Source: Sipunculus nudus (taxonomy: Eukaryota; Annelida; Sipuncula; Golfingiida; Sipunculidae). From it: a stretch of 64,000 nucleotides of DNA. Position numbers and translations under genes: made by a program. Positions 13,001 through 22,009 of this stretch are shown piece by piece (the stretch's first letter is position 1; the number at the start of each line of letters is the position of its first letter). The stretch lies in NCBI GenBank assembly GCA_026874595.1, contig CM049316.1:66419676-66483675 (forward strand), given 5' to 3'. The notes beneath the pieces were generated by a model. That model was not told the DNA's origin. It did no database searches and saw only the letters and a program-made list of their open reading frames with translations.

Positions 13001-13809
13001 TGACATAATTATAAAATAATCAACCTCTGAAGGCCTCCGATCAGCACGGATGAGGTTTAAAACAGAACCGGTGGTTATGGCATCCCCCTCCCCTCCCCCC
13101 CCCCCAAAAAAAAACAAATAAATCTGTAATCCTCAGGGCCGGGAAAATATAAATACCATGTCTGTTTCTCATTTTGTTCTTTTATCAGGCGATTGTCAAG
13201 ATACTCACAGTTGCGTTCATTTTGATTATCCCTCGGAGTCTGAGCTTCTTATACTTGTGTTGTAGCTCCACGTCAACGTGACGGAACCTCTCCGGAGCCT
13301 CCGGAAATTTGCCTTCCTTAAGAGCTCGTACCAGCTCCTGTCGTATGTCTCGCAGTTCCTGTGTGTAAATTTAGATCCAGGTTGAGCTAGGAGTCATTAC
13401 ATCATGTTTTCCATTGATCTATAAACTATTTGTATTACTTTAGTGGTGATATTTACGAATCCATCAGAGTAAACATAACTGTCACACCTATTTTAGTGTT
13501 TATGTCATACATGAATTATTTATATAAAAATTTGAATGTAAACAGATATAAAAAATAGATGTATACTTATACGCAGTGTAAGTGCTAAAGCAAAATAAGA
13601 TGGTCATTTTCTTGGCATTTTCGTGAGGAATTATCATTATAATTATATCCTCACGATTCATAAATCATTTAAAATCTAAACATTTATAACCCGTAAAATA
13701 AGTTTTGTGCAAACAGTAATATCTGATCAAGCCAGGACACTGATATTGGTAAATGCTTATCTAAATCACTTTAGTAGCTACTCACCGATTTTAACATGAA
13801 TTCCGCCAT
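744..13809 (-). CDS. RNF31: HOIP/RNF31-like LUBAC E3 ubiquitin ligase, 5' thirteen coding exons (C-terminal RBR outside window)
   Basis: HOIP is the catalytic RBR subunit of LUBAC, which makes Met1-linked ubiquitin chains in NF-kB, innate-immune and cell-death signalling in the cytosol. Joined exons (complement): 13786-13809, 13209-13358, 12324-12476, 10848-11053, 9918-10083, 7237-8640, 6652-6792, 5827-5964, 5352-5558, 3572-3811, 2163-2447, 1403-1669 and 744-956. All have GT/AG borders, and all junctions are phase 0 except the 11053/10083 pair (phase 2). The ~1,198 residues give PUB (about 10-175), a long linker, four C-x2-C-x10-C-x2-C zinc fingers (about 702-890), UBA (about 944-1,110) and the start of RING1. 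Domain order and local similarity match vertebrate HOIP, whose RING1 starts near residue 700; the excess comes mainly from the 468-codon linker exon. The rest of RING1, IBR, RING2 and LDD are off the left edge. Family assignment is very likely; individual splice borders are inferred. Confidence 0.9.
1004..1213. repeat. (TA)n, pogo/Tigger-like end, and GT microsatellite
   Basis: A (TA)n tract (1004-1040) is followed at 1041 by CAGTAAAGCCTCG next to a TA, resembling a pogo/Tigger-type inverted end. A matching right end was not found. A GT/AT-rich microsatellite follows at 1176-1213. All lie within an RNF31 intron. Confidence 0.45.
1403..1669 (-). CDS. RNF31: RNF31 exon, UBA region part 2
   Basis: Eighty-nine codons, phase 0, acceptor CATTTTAG and donor GTAAGG. 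EVKEIQNMLKKHNGNIMQIY then VFAKALWEGTPG corresponds to the second helical bundle of the HOIP UBA region, followed by an acidic linker. Confidence 0.8.
2163..2447 (-). CDS. RNF31: RNF31 exon, UBA region part 1
   Basis: Ninety-five codons, phase 0, acceptor TCTTACAG. GFSPEETVFAVQNCGATAP then IDWLRKNYQHLLADV aligns with the HOIP UBA segment (PEE...AL...G...P..WL...). VQQAVQQCI matches its following helix. This region binds the UBL domains of HOIL-1L and SHARPIN. The donor (ATG|GTACAT) is weak, but the phase fits. Confidence 0.85.
3572..3811 (-). CDS. RNF31: RNF31 exon, zinc finger 4
   Basis: Eighty codons, phase 0. CSRCTYFNVPGATTCNMC is a fourth C-x2-C-x10-C-x2-C finger, with Thr-Tyr and Met at the ubiquitin-contact positions. 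It is followed by a basic/acidic helix leading into the UBA region. Confidence 0.85.
4260..4920. repeat. Four ~140-bp tandem units with GACGGACGG tail
   Basis: Starts of CCGATTRTRCTCTGGYGGCC lie at about 4283, 4428, 4567 and 4711 (spacing 145, 139, 144). The array ends in a GACGGACGGA-rich segment and the hairpin CCGCTTGTCAAGCG. This is a typical composite repeat of marine invertebrates, here inside the intron between zinc fingers 3 and 4. The rest of that intron shows nothing recognisable. Confidence 0.7.
5352..5558 (-). CDS. RNF31: RNF31 exon, zinc finger 3
   Basis: Sixty-nine codons, phase 0. CPKCTAINASVAIVCGVC forms a third RanBP2/NZF-like finger with Ala in place of the ubiquitin-contacting Phe. 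It is followed by an acidic helix (DDKDIENLSDPVVLENYARF). Confidence 0.83.
5827..5964 (-). CDS. RNF31: RNF31 exon, zinc finger 2 (NZF, ubiquitin-binding type)
   Basis: Forty-six codons between TGCTTTCAG and GGTATG. CPSCTFLNPIENSVCEMC has C-x2-C-x10-C-x2-C with the Thr-Phe dipeptide and the Met between the last two cysteines that mark ubiquitin-binding NZF fingers (Npl4 type). It is the finger most likely to bind ubiquitin or ubiquitinated NEMO. Confidence 0.85.
6652..6792 (-). CDS. RNF31: RNF31 exon, zinc finger 1
   Basis: Forty-seven codons. WQCRKCERLFEDGVAECPTC has the W-x-C-x2-C-x10-C-x2-C spacing of a RanBP2-type finger but lacks the Thr-Phe pair of ubiquitin-binding NZFs. The acceptor is less certain: an in-frame AG just before TGC would drop the Trp, so the upstream AAG acceptor at 6793 is preferred. 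Confidence 0.75.
7237..8640 (-). CDS. RNF31: RNF31 giant linker exon with YxxL motifs
   Basis: A single 1,404-nt exon (468 codons, phase 0 at both ends; acceptor TTTTCCAG, donor GGTAAGC) encodes residues 234-701. It is low in predicted fold: many Ser, Thr, Pro, Asp and Lys, with a PGKTPGKTP repeat near its end. It carries YMTM (Tyr283), YNPL (330), YQSL (356), YEPL (506), YAGL (521) and YTGL (541). YEPL and YAGL are 11 residues apart, within ITAM spacing. Vertebrate HOIP has no segment of this size between PUB and the first zinc finger. Placement in RNF31 rests on phase and strand continuity. Confidence 0.8.
8678..9222. mobile_element. hAT-like MITE with 10-bp flanking repeat in RNF31 intron
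   Basis: The element spans about 8688-9212 (525 bp). It begins CATTGGCGGCGAAAC and ends GTTTCGCCGCCTATG, imperfect inverted repeats with CA/TG ends. Both sides carry ACATTACATT (8678-8687 and 9213-9222), consistent with an 8-10-bp target duplication. The interior holds poly-G, poly-C and TA runs and no coding frame. Confidence 0.75.
9240..9440. repeat. Two ~140-bp units with GACCTCRTTWAAYATGC
   Basis: A segment starting near 9257 (GACCTCATTTAACATGC) recurs near 9400 (GACCTCGTTAAATATGC), a diverged tandem pair in the intron before the giant linker exon. Nothing else was recognised between 9,440 and 9,660. Confidence 0.4.
9670..9714 (-). pseudogene. Decayed partial duplicate of RNF31 exon 5
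   Basis: On the minus strand, 15 codons read FYDVLPSGRSRSVKE and end at a good GTGAGC donor (9669). They are nearly identical to YDVLPSGRPRP of exon 5. No usable AG acceptor in a compatible phase was found: the nearest upstream AG (about 9,733) gives 68 nt and an early stop when read from the phase-0 junction. Exon 5 joins directly to the 8640 exon in phase 0, so this copy is not needed. It could still be used with an acceptor not recognised here. Confidence 0.45.
9918..10083 (-). CDS. RNF31: RNF31 exon 5, proline/basic linker with YDVL motif
   Basis: A 166-nt exon (phase 2 in, phase 0 out). It encodes a Pro/Lys-rich stretch (NKPKPPAVKPKPN), an Arg triplet, and YDVLPSGRPRP around Tyr220. No folded domain is evident. 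A diverged copy of the YDVLPSGR segment lies in the next intron (9,670-9,714). Confidence 0.7.
10848..11053 (-). CDS. RNF31: RNF31 exon 4, PUB domain C-terminal half
   Basis: A 206-nt exon starting phase 0 and ending phase 2. GGRQILVDLGYSEDLKDG followed by YFPEDGEPDR matches the GG-R-x-L-x-x-x-GY-(T/S)E...DG-x-x-FP pattern at the end of the HOIP PUB domain, then a helix up to NGSHPHHDN. The AG at its end is completed by the first base of the next exon to give Arg178. Confidence 0.87.
11190..11480. repeat. Dispersed GGGCGTGGTC repeat, copy 1
   Basis: About 290 bp beginning TTTGGGCGTGGTC, with internal landmarks CACGTTTCCTTGCC, CCTGGACGCTGTCC and GACCTGACTGGATTATT. The same landmarks in order occur at 31,320-31,600 and, more diverged, at 25,745-26,060. 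No coding potential or terminal inverted repeat was seen. The remaining 11,480-12,270 of this intron is AT-rich and featureless. Confidence 0.65.
12324..12476 (-). CDS. RNF31: RNF31 exon 3, PUB domain core
   Basis: Fifty-one codons, phase 0 at both ends. VIKVLEILIIYGIDLL and WNVVKFENREY align with the PUB segment of HOIP that carries the pocket for PIM peptides (family knowledge). The YG of the helix and the VKF strand are kept. The Asn-Asn pair of the vertebrate pocket reads Glu-Asn here. Confidence 0.85.
12655..13110. other. RNF31 intron with poly-C tracts
   Basis: Long C/G runs at 12,660-12,678 and 13,085-13,105 flank AT-rich sequence. No gene or terminal repeats can be supported. Confidence 0.5.
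13209..13358 (-). CDS. RNF31: RNF31 exon 2, start of PUB domain
   Basis: Fifty codons in phase 0 at both ends, between an ACACAG acceptor and a GTGAGTAT donor. The peptide ELRDIRQELVRALKEG continues into a basic helix (HKYKKLRLRG). It corresponds to the N-terminal helices of the HOIP PUB domain, which binds p97/VCP, OTULIN and SPATA2. Confidence 0.75.
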
Positions 13810-13858
13810 CTTTACAATCGGTTTAATTGTTCATATTCTGATCTCATTAGAATCTTAT
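13786..13858 (-). CDS. RNF31: RNF31 exon with start codon and 5' UTR
   Basis: A strong acceptor (TTTTCTTTATTTTTCAG) ends at 13859. It is followed by 49 nt of untranslated sequence and the ATG at 13809 (AAGATGGCG, a good Kozak context), giving eight codons (MAEFMLKS) before a GTGAGT donor at 13785. The acceptor shows that at least one upstream non-coding exon exists. The leader holds two short upstream ORFs; the longer one (13812-13847, 11 codons) ends two bases before the start ATG. Confidence 0.75.
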
Positions 13859-14020
13859 CTGAAAAATAAAGAAAACATAAATTTTAAATATTTCTATAAT
13901 CAAGTTCTCTCGCTTCGTTGTGAAAAGACCTTGCTTCAGCATGCCGCCCGATATAGTGAACATGACATAGCATGCAGGAGACCTGTCAGAGAAAAGTCTC
14001 CTGGGGATGGAGTGAGCGAA

Positions 14021-14110
14021 CTTACTTATAGGACGATGACGTTTTACGCCATATGTTTAAGCAAGCTGTTCATCCACCTTCTTAAAGAAGACATGCGATT
14101 ACTTGCTTAC
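14021..14110 (-). promoter_or_regulatory. Candidate RNF31 5' non-coding exon / promoter region
   Basis: The acceptor at 13859 requires an upstream exon. The nearest good minus-strand donor is TATAA|GTAAGT with GT at 14025-14024, leaving a ~165-nt intron. CATCG and ACGTCATC motifs lie just upstream. A second candidate donor (CAG|GTAAGT) is at 24,187. Choice between them is inference. Confidence 0.3.
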
Positions 14111-14930
14111 TCTGTGTATATATTCATAAACACGTGAAAATTCCTTTTAAGGTTGATTTTTATGATGAATCTTTGACACAAGTATGTGTTTGATGTATGA
14201 GCTTGTTTGCCTACAAGCTGTTAGTAAACGCAACAATTTTGATAAACGGAACCAATGTTACCTGAAGTGGTTGGCTGCTTATCACGTATAAAGGTCACTA
14301 GTTGCCAAACGCACTTTGCAAACAGACGGTTCATCTGAAGTGCTGCAAGAAGTCCTTGGGGAATGTGTTTGGGTCTTTATAAATAGGGCCCCATATGATA
14401 TAAACAAGTGGCTATAACAAAACAGCCTGGGTGCAGTGGGATTGGCGTTTTCTGTCCTGGATATTTTTTAAAGATTTAAATGTTCCTTTAAATGCTCCTT
14501 TAAATGTTTTATGTTTGAGACACTTTTCTCCTTTACTTATAGAGAGCGCTTGACAATAATGAAGTTTGCTGGAAATACAGTTTGCCTAAACAATCAGAGA
14601 GCACTCATAAACTACATACCGGATAATAAATTCATTTGGATAACACATATAATCCGCTTTAATAAAACATATTTTTCTAAGTCCATCGCCAGAATTTTCA
14701 TGTATCTCATACACAACACACAGATGAAAGTGAAAACAGAAAAAAATACTCGGTCAGATAATACATGCAGACCCTCACCTTGCTGCCATCTGGGGAGTGA
14801 AGAGTGAATTATAAATTAGATCATTTACCCTGTAAATTCTACGCTCCTTGCACAACGGCTATACACTGAAGTCGTCCCAGATCATCTTTTTTTTTTACCT
14901 CTGCTATGTATGGAAAGGTTCTCGTGGTTA
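14110..14930. other. Unannotated upstream region
   Basis: AT-rich sequence with short open frames (the longest is 98 codons) that lack domain signals, codon bias or splice context. No feature can be supported here. Confidence 0.4.
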
Positions 14931-15110
14931 CACAACTAGGCTGGGCGCAGAGCAAAGAAATCAGACCAGTGAGAGCGTGGTGTAGCATACTGCATCCAGC
15001 TCCAACTTTTAAACATGTGAAATTCACTCTCTTTGGTCTGCTTCTTGGCCTAGTGTGCCAGAACAAGCGTCATCCGCAACTTCAGCAATTTAAAACCGCT
15101 GCGAGAGGAG
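14930..15110 (+). repeat. Dispersed GCATCCAGCTC repeat, copy 1
   Basis: GAGCAAAGAA, then GCATCCAGCTC, AACATGTG, TTTGRTYKG and GTGCCAGAA in this order. The same order occurs on the minus strand at 48,985-49,130. The similar peptides seen in both copies reflect a shared repeat rather than a gene. A poly-G run follows at 15,160. Confidence 0.55.
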
Positions 15111-16090
15111 CATATCTGATATTAGCCCGCACATTCAGCCTCCATTCAAGAACGAACACCGGGGGGGGGGGGGGGGTTCCATTCTGGTTTGACACAATCC
15201 CAAACGGCAGTCTCATGAAAATTGCAAAACACTTAAAATACACGATGGATAGTAGCTCCCTCATGGACCCCCATGACGTTGCCTAAGAATATTGGCCATC
15301 CTAAGCCTCCCCAGCATGCCTTGCCAGGCTGTAAACAAGAGCCGATTGAGGTAACAATTATCAGGATTTCTTGAGAGTAAATGCCAGTATTTTCATACAA
15401 ACTGAACATTAAGTTACAATTATATCTCAACTGATTCAACTCAACTGTATCATGCGTAACATGTAGGGTTTTTTCCCCATGTCCTTATGCGGAACACCGA
15501 ATAATGGTATGAACCACTTTGGTCAGATCTGACCAAGGTTTCGAGGGCAAACTCTTAAATAAGAATTACAGGCCTGTAGACAATGTAATATCTAAAATCT
15601 GGATTCCATATATGGATCATCTTCAAGGAGTACATACACAATGATCAGTCATAACTTGGGTAAAAATTCCAAGTGACATTTTGCTGTTATTTTTAGTTAC
15701 CGCTCTGGACAGACATTCACACAGACAAACATGAAGACTCCATTGCAATACCACTAAACTTCCCATAATGGGCGAGGGCAATTTATGAGTTGTCTGATCA
15801 AATCCAAAAGGCGCGTCCCGGAGTCCTTTAAATGATCATGAAAAAGGTTACGGAAACAATAAAATAAGAGTAACAAATTGATTGGCTAACTGCGGTTTGC
15901 TGTGAGTCATCATCTCACTTAAATATAGAAAACCAAATGAATATTTGGTATAAGCTCAGCTTATATAAATGGTGTTGCTTCCTTATCGGAAATACGATTT
16001 ATCAGATTAGGATCATTTGATATTGACTATGTGGATGTTCTTAACAGTTAGGGATATACAGATATATACGGGGAACACAACAGCATTATA
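15110..16090. other. Intergenic sequence without recognised features
   Basis: Mixed AT-rich sequence with one poly-G tract (15,162-15,176). No coding exon, RNA gene or delimited repeat could be supported. Confidence 0.4.
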
Positions 16091-16094
16091 TATG

Positions 16095-16285
16095 CAGTAG
16101 CGGATCAAGGGGACCCCCCCCCTTTTTTTTCATCAGAAACTATGTTTTTTTCAGGGCTTCAGACACAATTTTGCCGCCTGGACCCCCCCCCCTTTTCAGA
16201 CCTGAGTACCTTTTCTTAGGGTTTTCATTTGTCCTCCTAGTTTGGCCCCCCCCCCCTCTTTTCCTAAATCCTGGATCCGCCCCTA
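16095..16285. mobile_element. hAT-like MITE, GGCGGATCCAGG family, copy 1
   Basis: Begins CAGTAGCGGATCAAGG and ends CCTGGATCCGCCCCTA, imperfect inverted ends typical of short hAT-derived elements. The interior has poly-C runs and TAGGGTTTTCATTTGTCCTCC. Related copies lie at 21,560-21,692, 27,750-27,945 and, more diverged, 46,270-46,480. Confidence 0.6.
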
Positions 16286-16479
16286 ATATGTGGGAAAATA
16301 ACGGAAGCGTTCTGTCGTATCCTGCACCAATCTGTGACTTGATCTGTTTATGTGGGTATATGACAGTGAGACGTTTCTTATTAATCTATATTATCTTACA
16401 AAACCACCATCTTTCAACATCAGGCAAAATCAAAAGGGATTAAACAGATATCTGCATTTTATAGAATACAAGTTTCCGC

Positions 16480-16640
16480 CATTCCGCCAGGTCCCTATTG
16501 CAGAATGCTCTCCAACCCTTGTTTGCATCCACTTATTCGGTCCACTATTCCTAGGTTCACTCGTGCATGAGTGGCCATACATTTGTGATTATTCCTTGAG
16601 GACAAATCCATTCAGCATTACGCGAGACATTATGTTAAAA
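16480..16640 (+). repeat. Dispersed repeat shared with 51,255-51,400
   Basis: Shares GTTTGCATYCACTT, TTCACTCGTGCAT/TTCATTCATGCAT and TACATTTGTGA in order with 51,300-51,390, both next to a homopolymer G/C region. The boundaries are not defined. Confidence 0.45.
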
Positions 16641-16999
16641 TCTTACATTCACTTGCATACATGAATGGAGATGAGCGCATACCCTCATGGCGACGGCAGT
16701 AAAAGAACGTTGACAATATGGGAAATCCATTTGGATCATATTTTATCTGGTGCACGAACAGAGACTATGATAAGAAACTACAAATATCATGTTTTACTTG
16801 TCTTGAAAAACCAGTGGCCATTGGTTCATGACGTTCAGATAAATTTGATTGGGTGCACATTTCTTTTATTAATGGTTTATATCGTATGTAAGTAAAGCAT
16901 ATCGCAAATGTTACTAGGTTATAAAACGGAGGGAAAATAAAATTTTGTATATTTTTTGGTATTTCAACATGTATTATAAGAACTTAGAAACCTATTTTC

Positions 17000-17610
17000 A
17001 GGATTAAAAGGAATCTTGCCAAGGAGCCCAAGGATTTTACAAAAGAGGGTTCCAAAGAAAATGGATAAAATTTGTAACCTGTCTGTCTGGTTGCTTAAAA
17101 TCACATTTCCGGTCTGTAGCTCGCAAAATATATGTCACCATGACCTAATTTCAGGTTTCCAAGGAGATTTGCCTAGAACCTCTCTGAATATTGCATAGTA
17201 GATACTAGGCCTAATAGATACAATTTGTGCGATGTCTGACTGTCTGTGTGCTCTTTTTCCTATAGGTCGCAGAATATAGGTCACCTAATTTCATATTTCC
17301 ACGGAAATTTGCCTAAAACCTCCATGAATGTTACGTCAGAAGATTCTAGGCCAAATTTGCACCCTGTCTGACTATGTGGGTGGTCATATGACATCTTTTT
17401 CCTATATTTCGCAAAGTATGTTCCACGGTGACCTTATTTCAGGTTCCCAAGGACATTTTCCGATGACCTCTTAGAATCTTACGTTAGAATATTATAGGCC
17501 TAACGATGACGAGTTGTGCCTTGTTAACGGCCGGCCGGCTGAACGACGGACAAAGGGTGATCAATATAGATCAGATGACTTACTAAGCTTAGCTGAAAAC
17601 AAGGTTTAGA
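17000..17610 (-). repeat. AGCTCAGCTGAC-hairpin element, copy 1 (inverted)
   Basis: Read on the minus strand it starts with a hairpin-like end (TTTTCAGCTAAGCTTAGTAA then GTCATCTGATCT), then TTTGTCCGTCGTT, GGCCGTTAACAAGGCACAA and three ~150-bp units with CCTTGGGAACCTGAAATAAGG. The same order is seen at 22,010-22,600, 52,706-53,110 and 61,363-61,500. The GTGGCGCCACCTGC motif follows at 17,645. Confidence 0.6.
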
Positions 17611-18039
17611 CCATTATAGGCTGCACTATATAGGTCATTATAAGTGGCGCCACCTGCAGATTAAAATCACATCAGATTCACATAATCAGTTTGTTGAGAA
17701 AATTAGTGCTGAAGACTGCAGCCTTTGTAGAGATATTTAGTATCAAACATAGCATCATGTAGGCAAATACATCAAATTGTAAAACTTTGACCACATTTAA
17801 AATTCCGAAGACATGTATTTTTTAGAATCAATTGACTGAATCCATAGTCATTTCATTCCCCAATCAGAATATTTACAGATCACGCATATCTCAGGCATGG
17901 CCATGGAGGAGTGGCATGACTAAAGAACGAGTGCTACCACCGTCAATAATAGCATAGATTTTCCGTGGTAAAATTATCTACGGGTATTTAATTTCAGTTT
18001 AAAGATTTCAAATAACTTGAAGCAAAAAGCTCTCTGTAG

Positions 18040-18470
18040 GAACTATAGAAAATGTTGTAAAGATTCAACCAACGAAAGCTGATCCATATAGTACCTGTAA
18101 GATTTTTTTTCTGAAATGGGAAATATATATGAAAAGTGTAAGGTTTTTTTTCGCCATAAGTGGCGAGACCATCCTAGGGACGAGGTTGCCATGTTGTGAG
18201 AATGTAAGGGGCGCATTTGCCAAGTAGGCACGAGCGAGTTGGCCTAGAGACTAGGAACACTTAAACCGATATCGTTGGTTGTGAGACGGACGCCGTAAAA
18301 CAGTCTGAAAAACACTAGAAGGATTGTGACCCCGCCAAATTAGCACCAGCATGGCGGCTGGATAACCAAAGCATGTAACTATTGCTTGACTAGGGGCTGT
18401 AGAGATGGTTAGCAGTGACTTAGCACTCTCCAACAAGGACATATGAACGGGAACCGGGTTAGATTATATT
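18040..18470. other. GC-richer segment, unassigned
   Basis: A locally GC-richer stretch with 62- and 63-codon minus-strand open frames. No similarity, splice pair or repeat copy was recognised. The rest of 17,650-20,040 is AT-rich, with a TG/TA microsatellite near 19,100-19,170. Confidence 0.3.
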
Positions 18471-20059
18471 TGGATAAGAATTTGTACTTCTTTTGATAAT
18501 AACTTTTATATAACCAAATTGATTGACTAACTTCTTTTTGTCTGATCGCTAATCGTTGTCTGAGAGATCGTTGTCGTCACGAATCCCCCCGCCCCTTAAT
18601 TAATTCGGGACAATGGACCCGTGTAGTAGCAGGCCAAATTAACCGCCCCGGTCGGCTACACGTATACAGTACGGTGACTTTCAGTCATAAACGACTGTGT
18701 ACTTTTGGATATACTAACTACCGCCTCATTGTCCTGCATACCAGTTTAATGACTCCAGCCATGTTTTTGATATGATACGTTTTGTAACTTTCTTTCATCT
18801 TATTGTGTTAGTTTACTTTCATGATATTACAAATGGTATCAGGACAGATATCCACTCCATGACAATGACAATTGTCTTCTAAACGTGATGTTGATTCAGA
18901 CAGCTCAGCGAATTCACTCAACAACGATCTGGTCACAATTTATACCTGGTCTCAGAGGTGGCAGGTGGTCTTTAATCCATAGAAAAGTTTGTCAATGACC
19001 TTTTCTTACAAACCACAACACCAGCCGTCAAAACAGGTGTTTCTGGATTCGGTGCACAAGAGGTTTCAGTCTTATTTTTAAAGAGTACAAATAAACCATA
19101 TGTGTGTGTATGTGTGTGTGTATGTATGTATGTCTGTAAATATGTAATTATGTATGTATATACATGTGTGTGTGTTGTCTCAAGTTTGCATATTACAACA
19201 AATGCTTAAGTTATATGCTTATAAGGTGTTTATGGGAACTAATTTTTGAGTGTTTTCAGGCTATATTCATGACCTTATGTTCAGAATGATGTATGTCATG
19301 TGTGTGATGTACATAACGTTGTTTCCATATACATCTTTGATAAAATTATATGTCAGCATATATATGTATTTAATGAAAAGTACACACATTAGCAAGCTGT
19401 GTTGCTTGTACGGTTCATTTGAAATAAATATGATTAAAAATCAACAATAAATAAAAGAAGAATTACAATGTGCTAAAATCGAAAGAAATACGTTAAATAT
19501 CGTTAGCGCCGTCACAACCTTGAATGATACCATGTATGAATACAATACATGTATATGCCAACTGAGAAAAGCTGTTGAAAAACAATTGATATATAACAGA
19601 CCACCTCTGTTCATTGTTGAGCTGGGAGTAAGTTTCGAATAAGTAATAAGGTTCATTCATGCTGAGCATTGGGATCAGGGTCCGAGATTAGCTACCCAAT
19701 GGAGCCAAAGAAGAGTAGTACTTCAGCCTTTATATTTGAATCTCTCACACTTTAAACAGCAAAAAGAACACAGCACTTTAGGAACGTATTTACTAGTTAA
19801 CGAAGAAGAGAAGACACTTTGACGACACTGGGTAGTTTGTTTTTTGGTTTCCGTGATTTATCATAATATTACGAATGATATATCCTTTGCTACAGTACAG
19901 AACCAGTGGGTCTTTATTCCTTAAACAAAGGGACGTATTTTTTTCAAATACTAAATGTTGACAGAAATATAAATGTGAATTATGCATATGGTTTACATTA
20001 ACAAATAGAGAAAAGCTTTAAACTTTATATATTTTACATGCATGGATTGCACAAACATT

Positions 20060-20225
20060 CATAAAAATCAATCCAGGCACTCTCCATGGCTCAGGAGGTG
20101 GCGTTCAGTACTGTCCGGAGGTGGGGGAAACCGGAGAATCCGGAGAAACCACCGACCTTGGACGGGCCGCAACAGCCCAATCTCATACAGAAACGCCGGA
20201 GATCAAACCCGGAGCGTCTTACCCT
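20060..20225 (-). repeat. tRNA-derived SINE fragment
   Basis: On the minus strand, CCGGGTTTGATCTCCGG resembles a tRNA B box (GGTTCRANTCC). It is followed by TTTCTCCGGATTCTCCGG and TTTCCCCCACCTCC, the body sequence of a widespread class of tRNA-derived SINEs. The A box is not clear. Open frames here are by-products of the GC-rich repeat. Confidence 0.5.
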
Positions 20226-20427
20226 TCCACTTTATATATACAACGTATATTGAATTGTATGACAGAAATGAACATTTGTACCATCGGTGTAATTCTCAAA
20301 GAGCTAAAATGAGATGGAAGTGGAAAATATGATTTCCCTGCCATCCATGCCCTGCACTGTGTACGTATAAAATTAAAACACACCTTTCGGGAATAACTGA
20401 GAAAAATCGGTAGATATAAAAAATAAA

Positions 20428-20467
20428 ATGGCGACATCCGACGCCGCTTCATGGCAATATTTCAAAC
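20428..20467 (+). CDS. Candidate first coding exon (MATSDAASWQYFK)
   Basis: ATG in an excellent Kozak context (AAAATGGCG) opens 13 codons and one extra base, followed immediately by a consensus GTAAGT donor at 20,468. The S-x-x-W-x-Y-F pattern resembles the start of BED-type zinc fingers of hAT-derived proteins. No downstream exon carrying the BED cysteines and histidines was identified, so this may be a relic or chance. Confidence 0.25.
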
Positions 20468-21555
20468 GTAAGTTGAAAGAATGTTTCGAATGTTTGTAAG
20501 TTTCACTGATATTGAACATGTCCTGTAATTGAAATTTGGTATAAACAGCACCCTGTTTGGCACGAGTTATTACAAGATTACAAAAAAGAGTGCTACCTTT
20601 GTCTTGACAGGGTATGTTTGTACAAAGATTGTTTCGTAATCTGTTCCAAAGTACTAGATCCCTCTGCTAGAGTTCAGCACCAGTTTGACTCTCAATTAAA
20701 TGACAAACAGATGTACTGAAACACAATATAAATACCACTCCTCTACCCCACCAGCTTCGACATCATATCCAAAATCAACAAATTTAGGTAACAGTCAAAT
20801 ATGTCTCTTTACGACCACTATATCCCATAAAACAATGAAATACATCAATTAATTCATTTCATATATGTAATTCGAAGACAGGCAATAGAAAAGAGAACAG
20901 AAGGAAGGAAAGATAAACACGGATGAAAACGTAACCTCCATTCACTTTTTTAGCGACAATGATAAAACTATGAAAGTACAACGCTGCGTTATTTTAATTT
21001 ATATCGTGCAACGTGTACTGTACATGCCTTACCTACAAATAAAGGGAAATGACTGATTTACAACGGTTATATCGTATAATAGCTAGATAACGTTTAAAAC
21101 AACAGATGTGGGAAGCAATGCAGGCGTTTATTTACAGAGATTCTCAGCAGGAATATACAGGTAATTATTTATTGTAATACTTATGGTTTTACAGGTTTAT
21201 TATAACTCCTGCTTACATTAAAGTTCCCCGCAAGTGGTATTACAATTCCGGATGGTGTCGACCTTCTTCCAAATTAAAGACAAAAATTAATAAAATGCAC
21301 ATTGATTTTATAATTCCCGTTGTTAGGATAACAATCAAAGGTTCCTGTGCAAGTAGAATTCGAAAACGTCAGAACGCGATATAGGTACAGAAGTATCAAA
21401 TGCACTCGAAATGGATTTACTGTAAGCCTACAGTTGCTCAGTGACACTAAAACGTATAATTTAAGAAAAAACAGTGTTCATAAATTGACAAAGTAAAAAT
21501 TTCAGCAATATACTTTTTTTTACATCCGCCTCAACCTTAACTTAAGGGTTTCATA

Positions 21556-21692
21556 CAGATTTTGTTCGACCGAGCCCCCCCCCCCCCCCCTTTCCGGAAC
21601 CTGGGGACCTTTTTTAGGGTTTTCATTGATCCTCCAGGGTTGGACACACACCCCCCTTTTTTTCCCCCTAAATCCTGGATCCGCCACTGGGA
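21556..21692. mobile_element. GGCGGATCCAGG-family MITE, copy 2 (partial)
   Basis: Poly-C, CTTTCCGGAACCTGGGGACC, TTAGGGTTTTCATTGATCCTCC and the end AATCCTGGATCCGCCACTGG match copy 1 in order. The left end is unclear. Confidence 0.55.
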
Positions 21693-22009
21693 CTCGATGG
21701 TCCCGAGCTCGGATTCTAGTGGGACTCAGGGGTTAGGCTCGACATATCAGGCCAAAATCTGACATACGTTCAAATTTGATTATAAAATTAAAATTTTTCT
21801 AAAAAACTAACATGTGGGCAATTCTTATATATAGTGTCTTAAAGGAAAAATGTCAGTGATAACAGTTTTACATATAGTTTTTTTTATATACGTGTCTACA
21901 AAAAGTAAGATTGTGGTCATTTTTTATTTGAGTGTGACATCGAATTCTCATGAGTAGGATTTTAATTTTGAAACAGATATGAAATATCTGGATCAGCATG
22001 TCAATAGCG

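Noticed and set aside
14839-15286. Overlapping open frames of 75-126 codons near 15 kb
   Set aside because: The same peptide pieces recur at 48,985-49,130 on the other strand, so they come from a dispersed non-coding repeat.
20042-20332. GC-rich open frames (RRWRSVLSGGGGNRRIRR)
   Set aside because: The DNA matches a tRNA-derived SINE body on the minus strand (CTCCGG and CCCACC motifs); no gene context.
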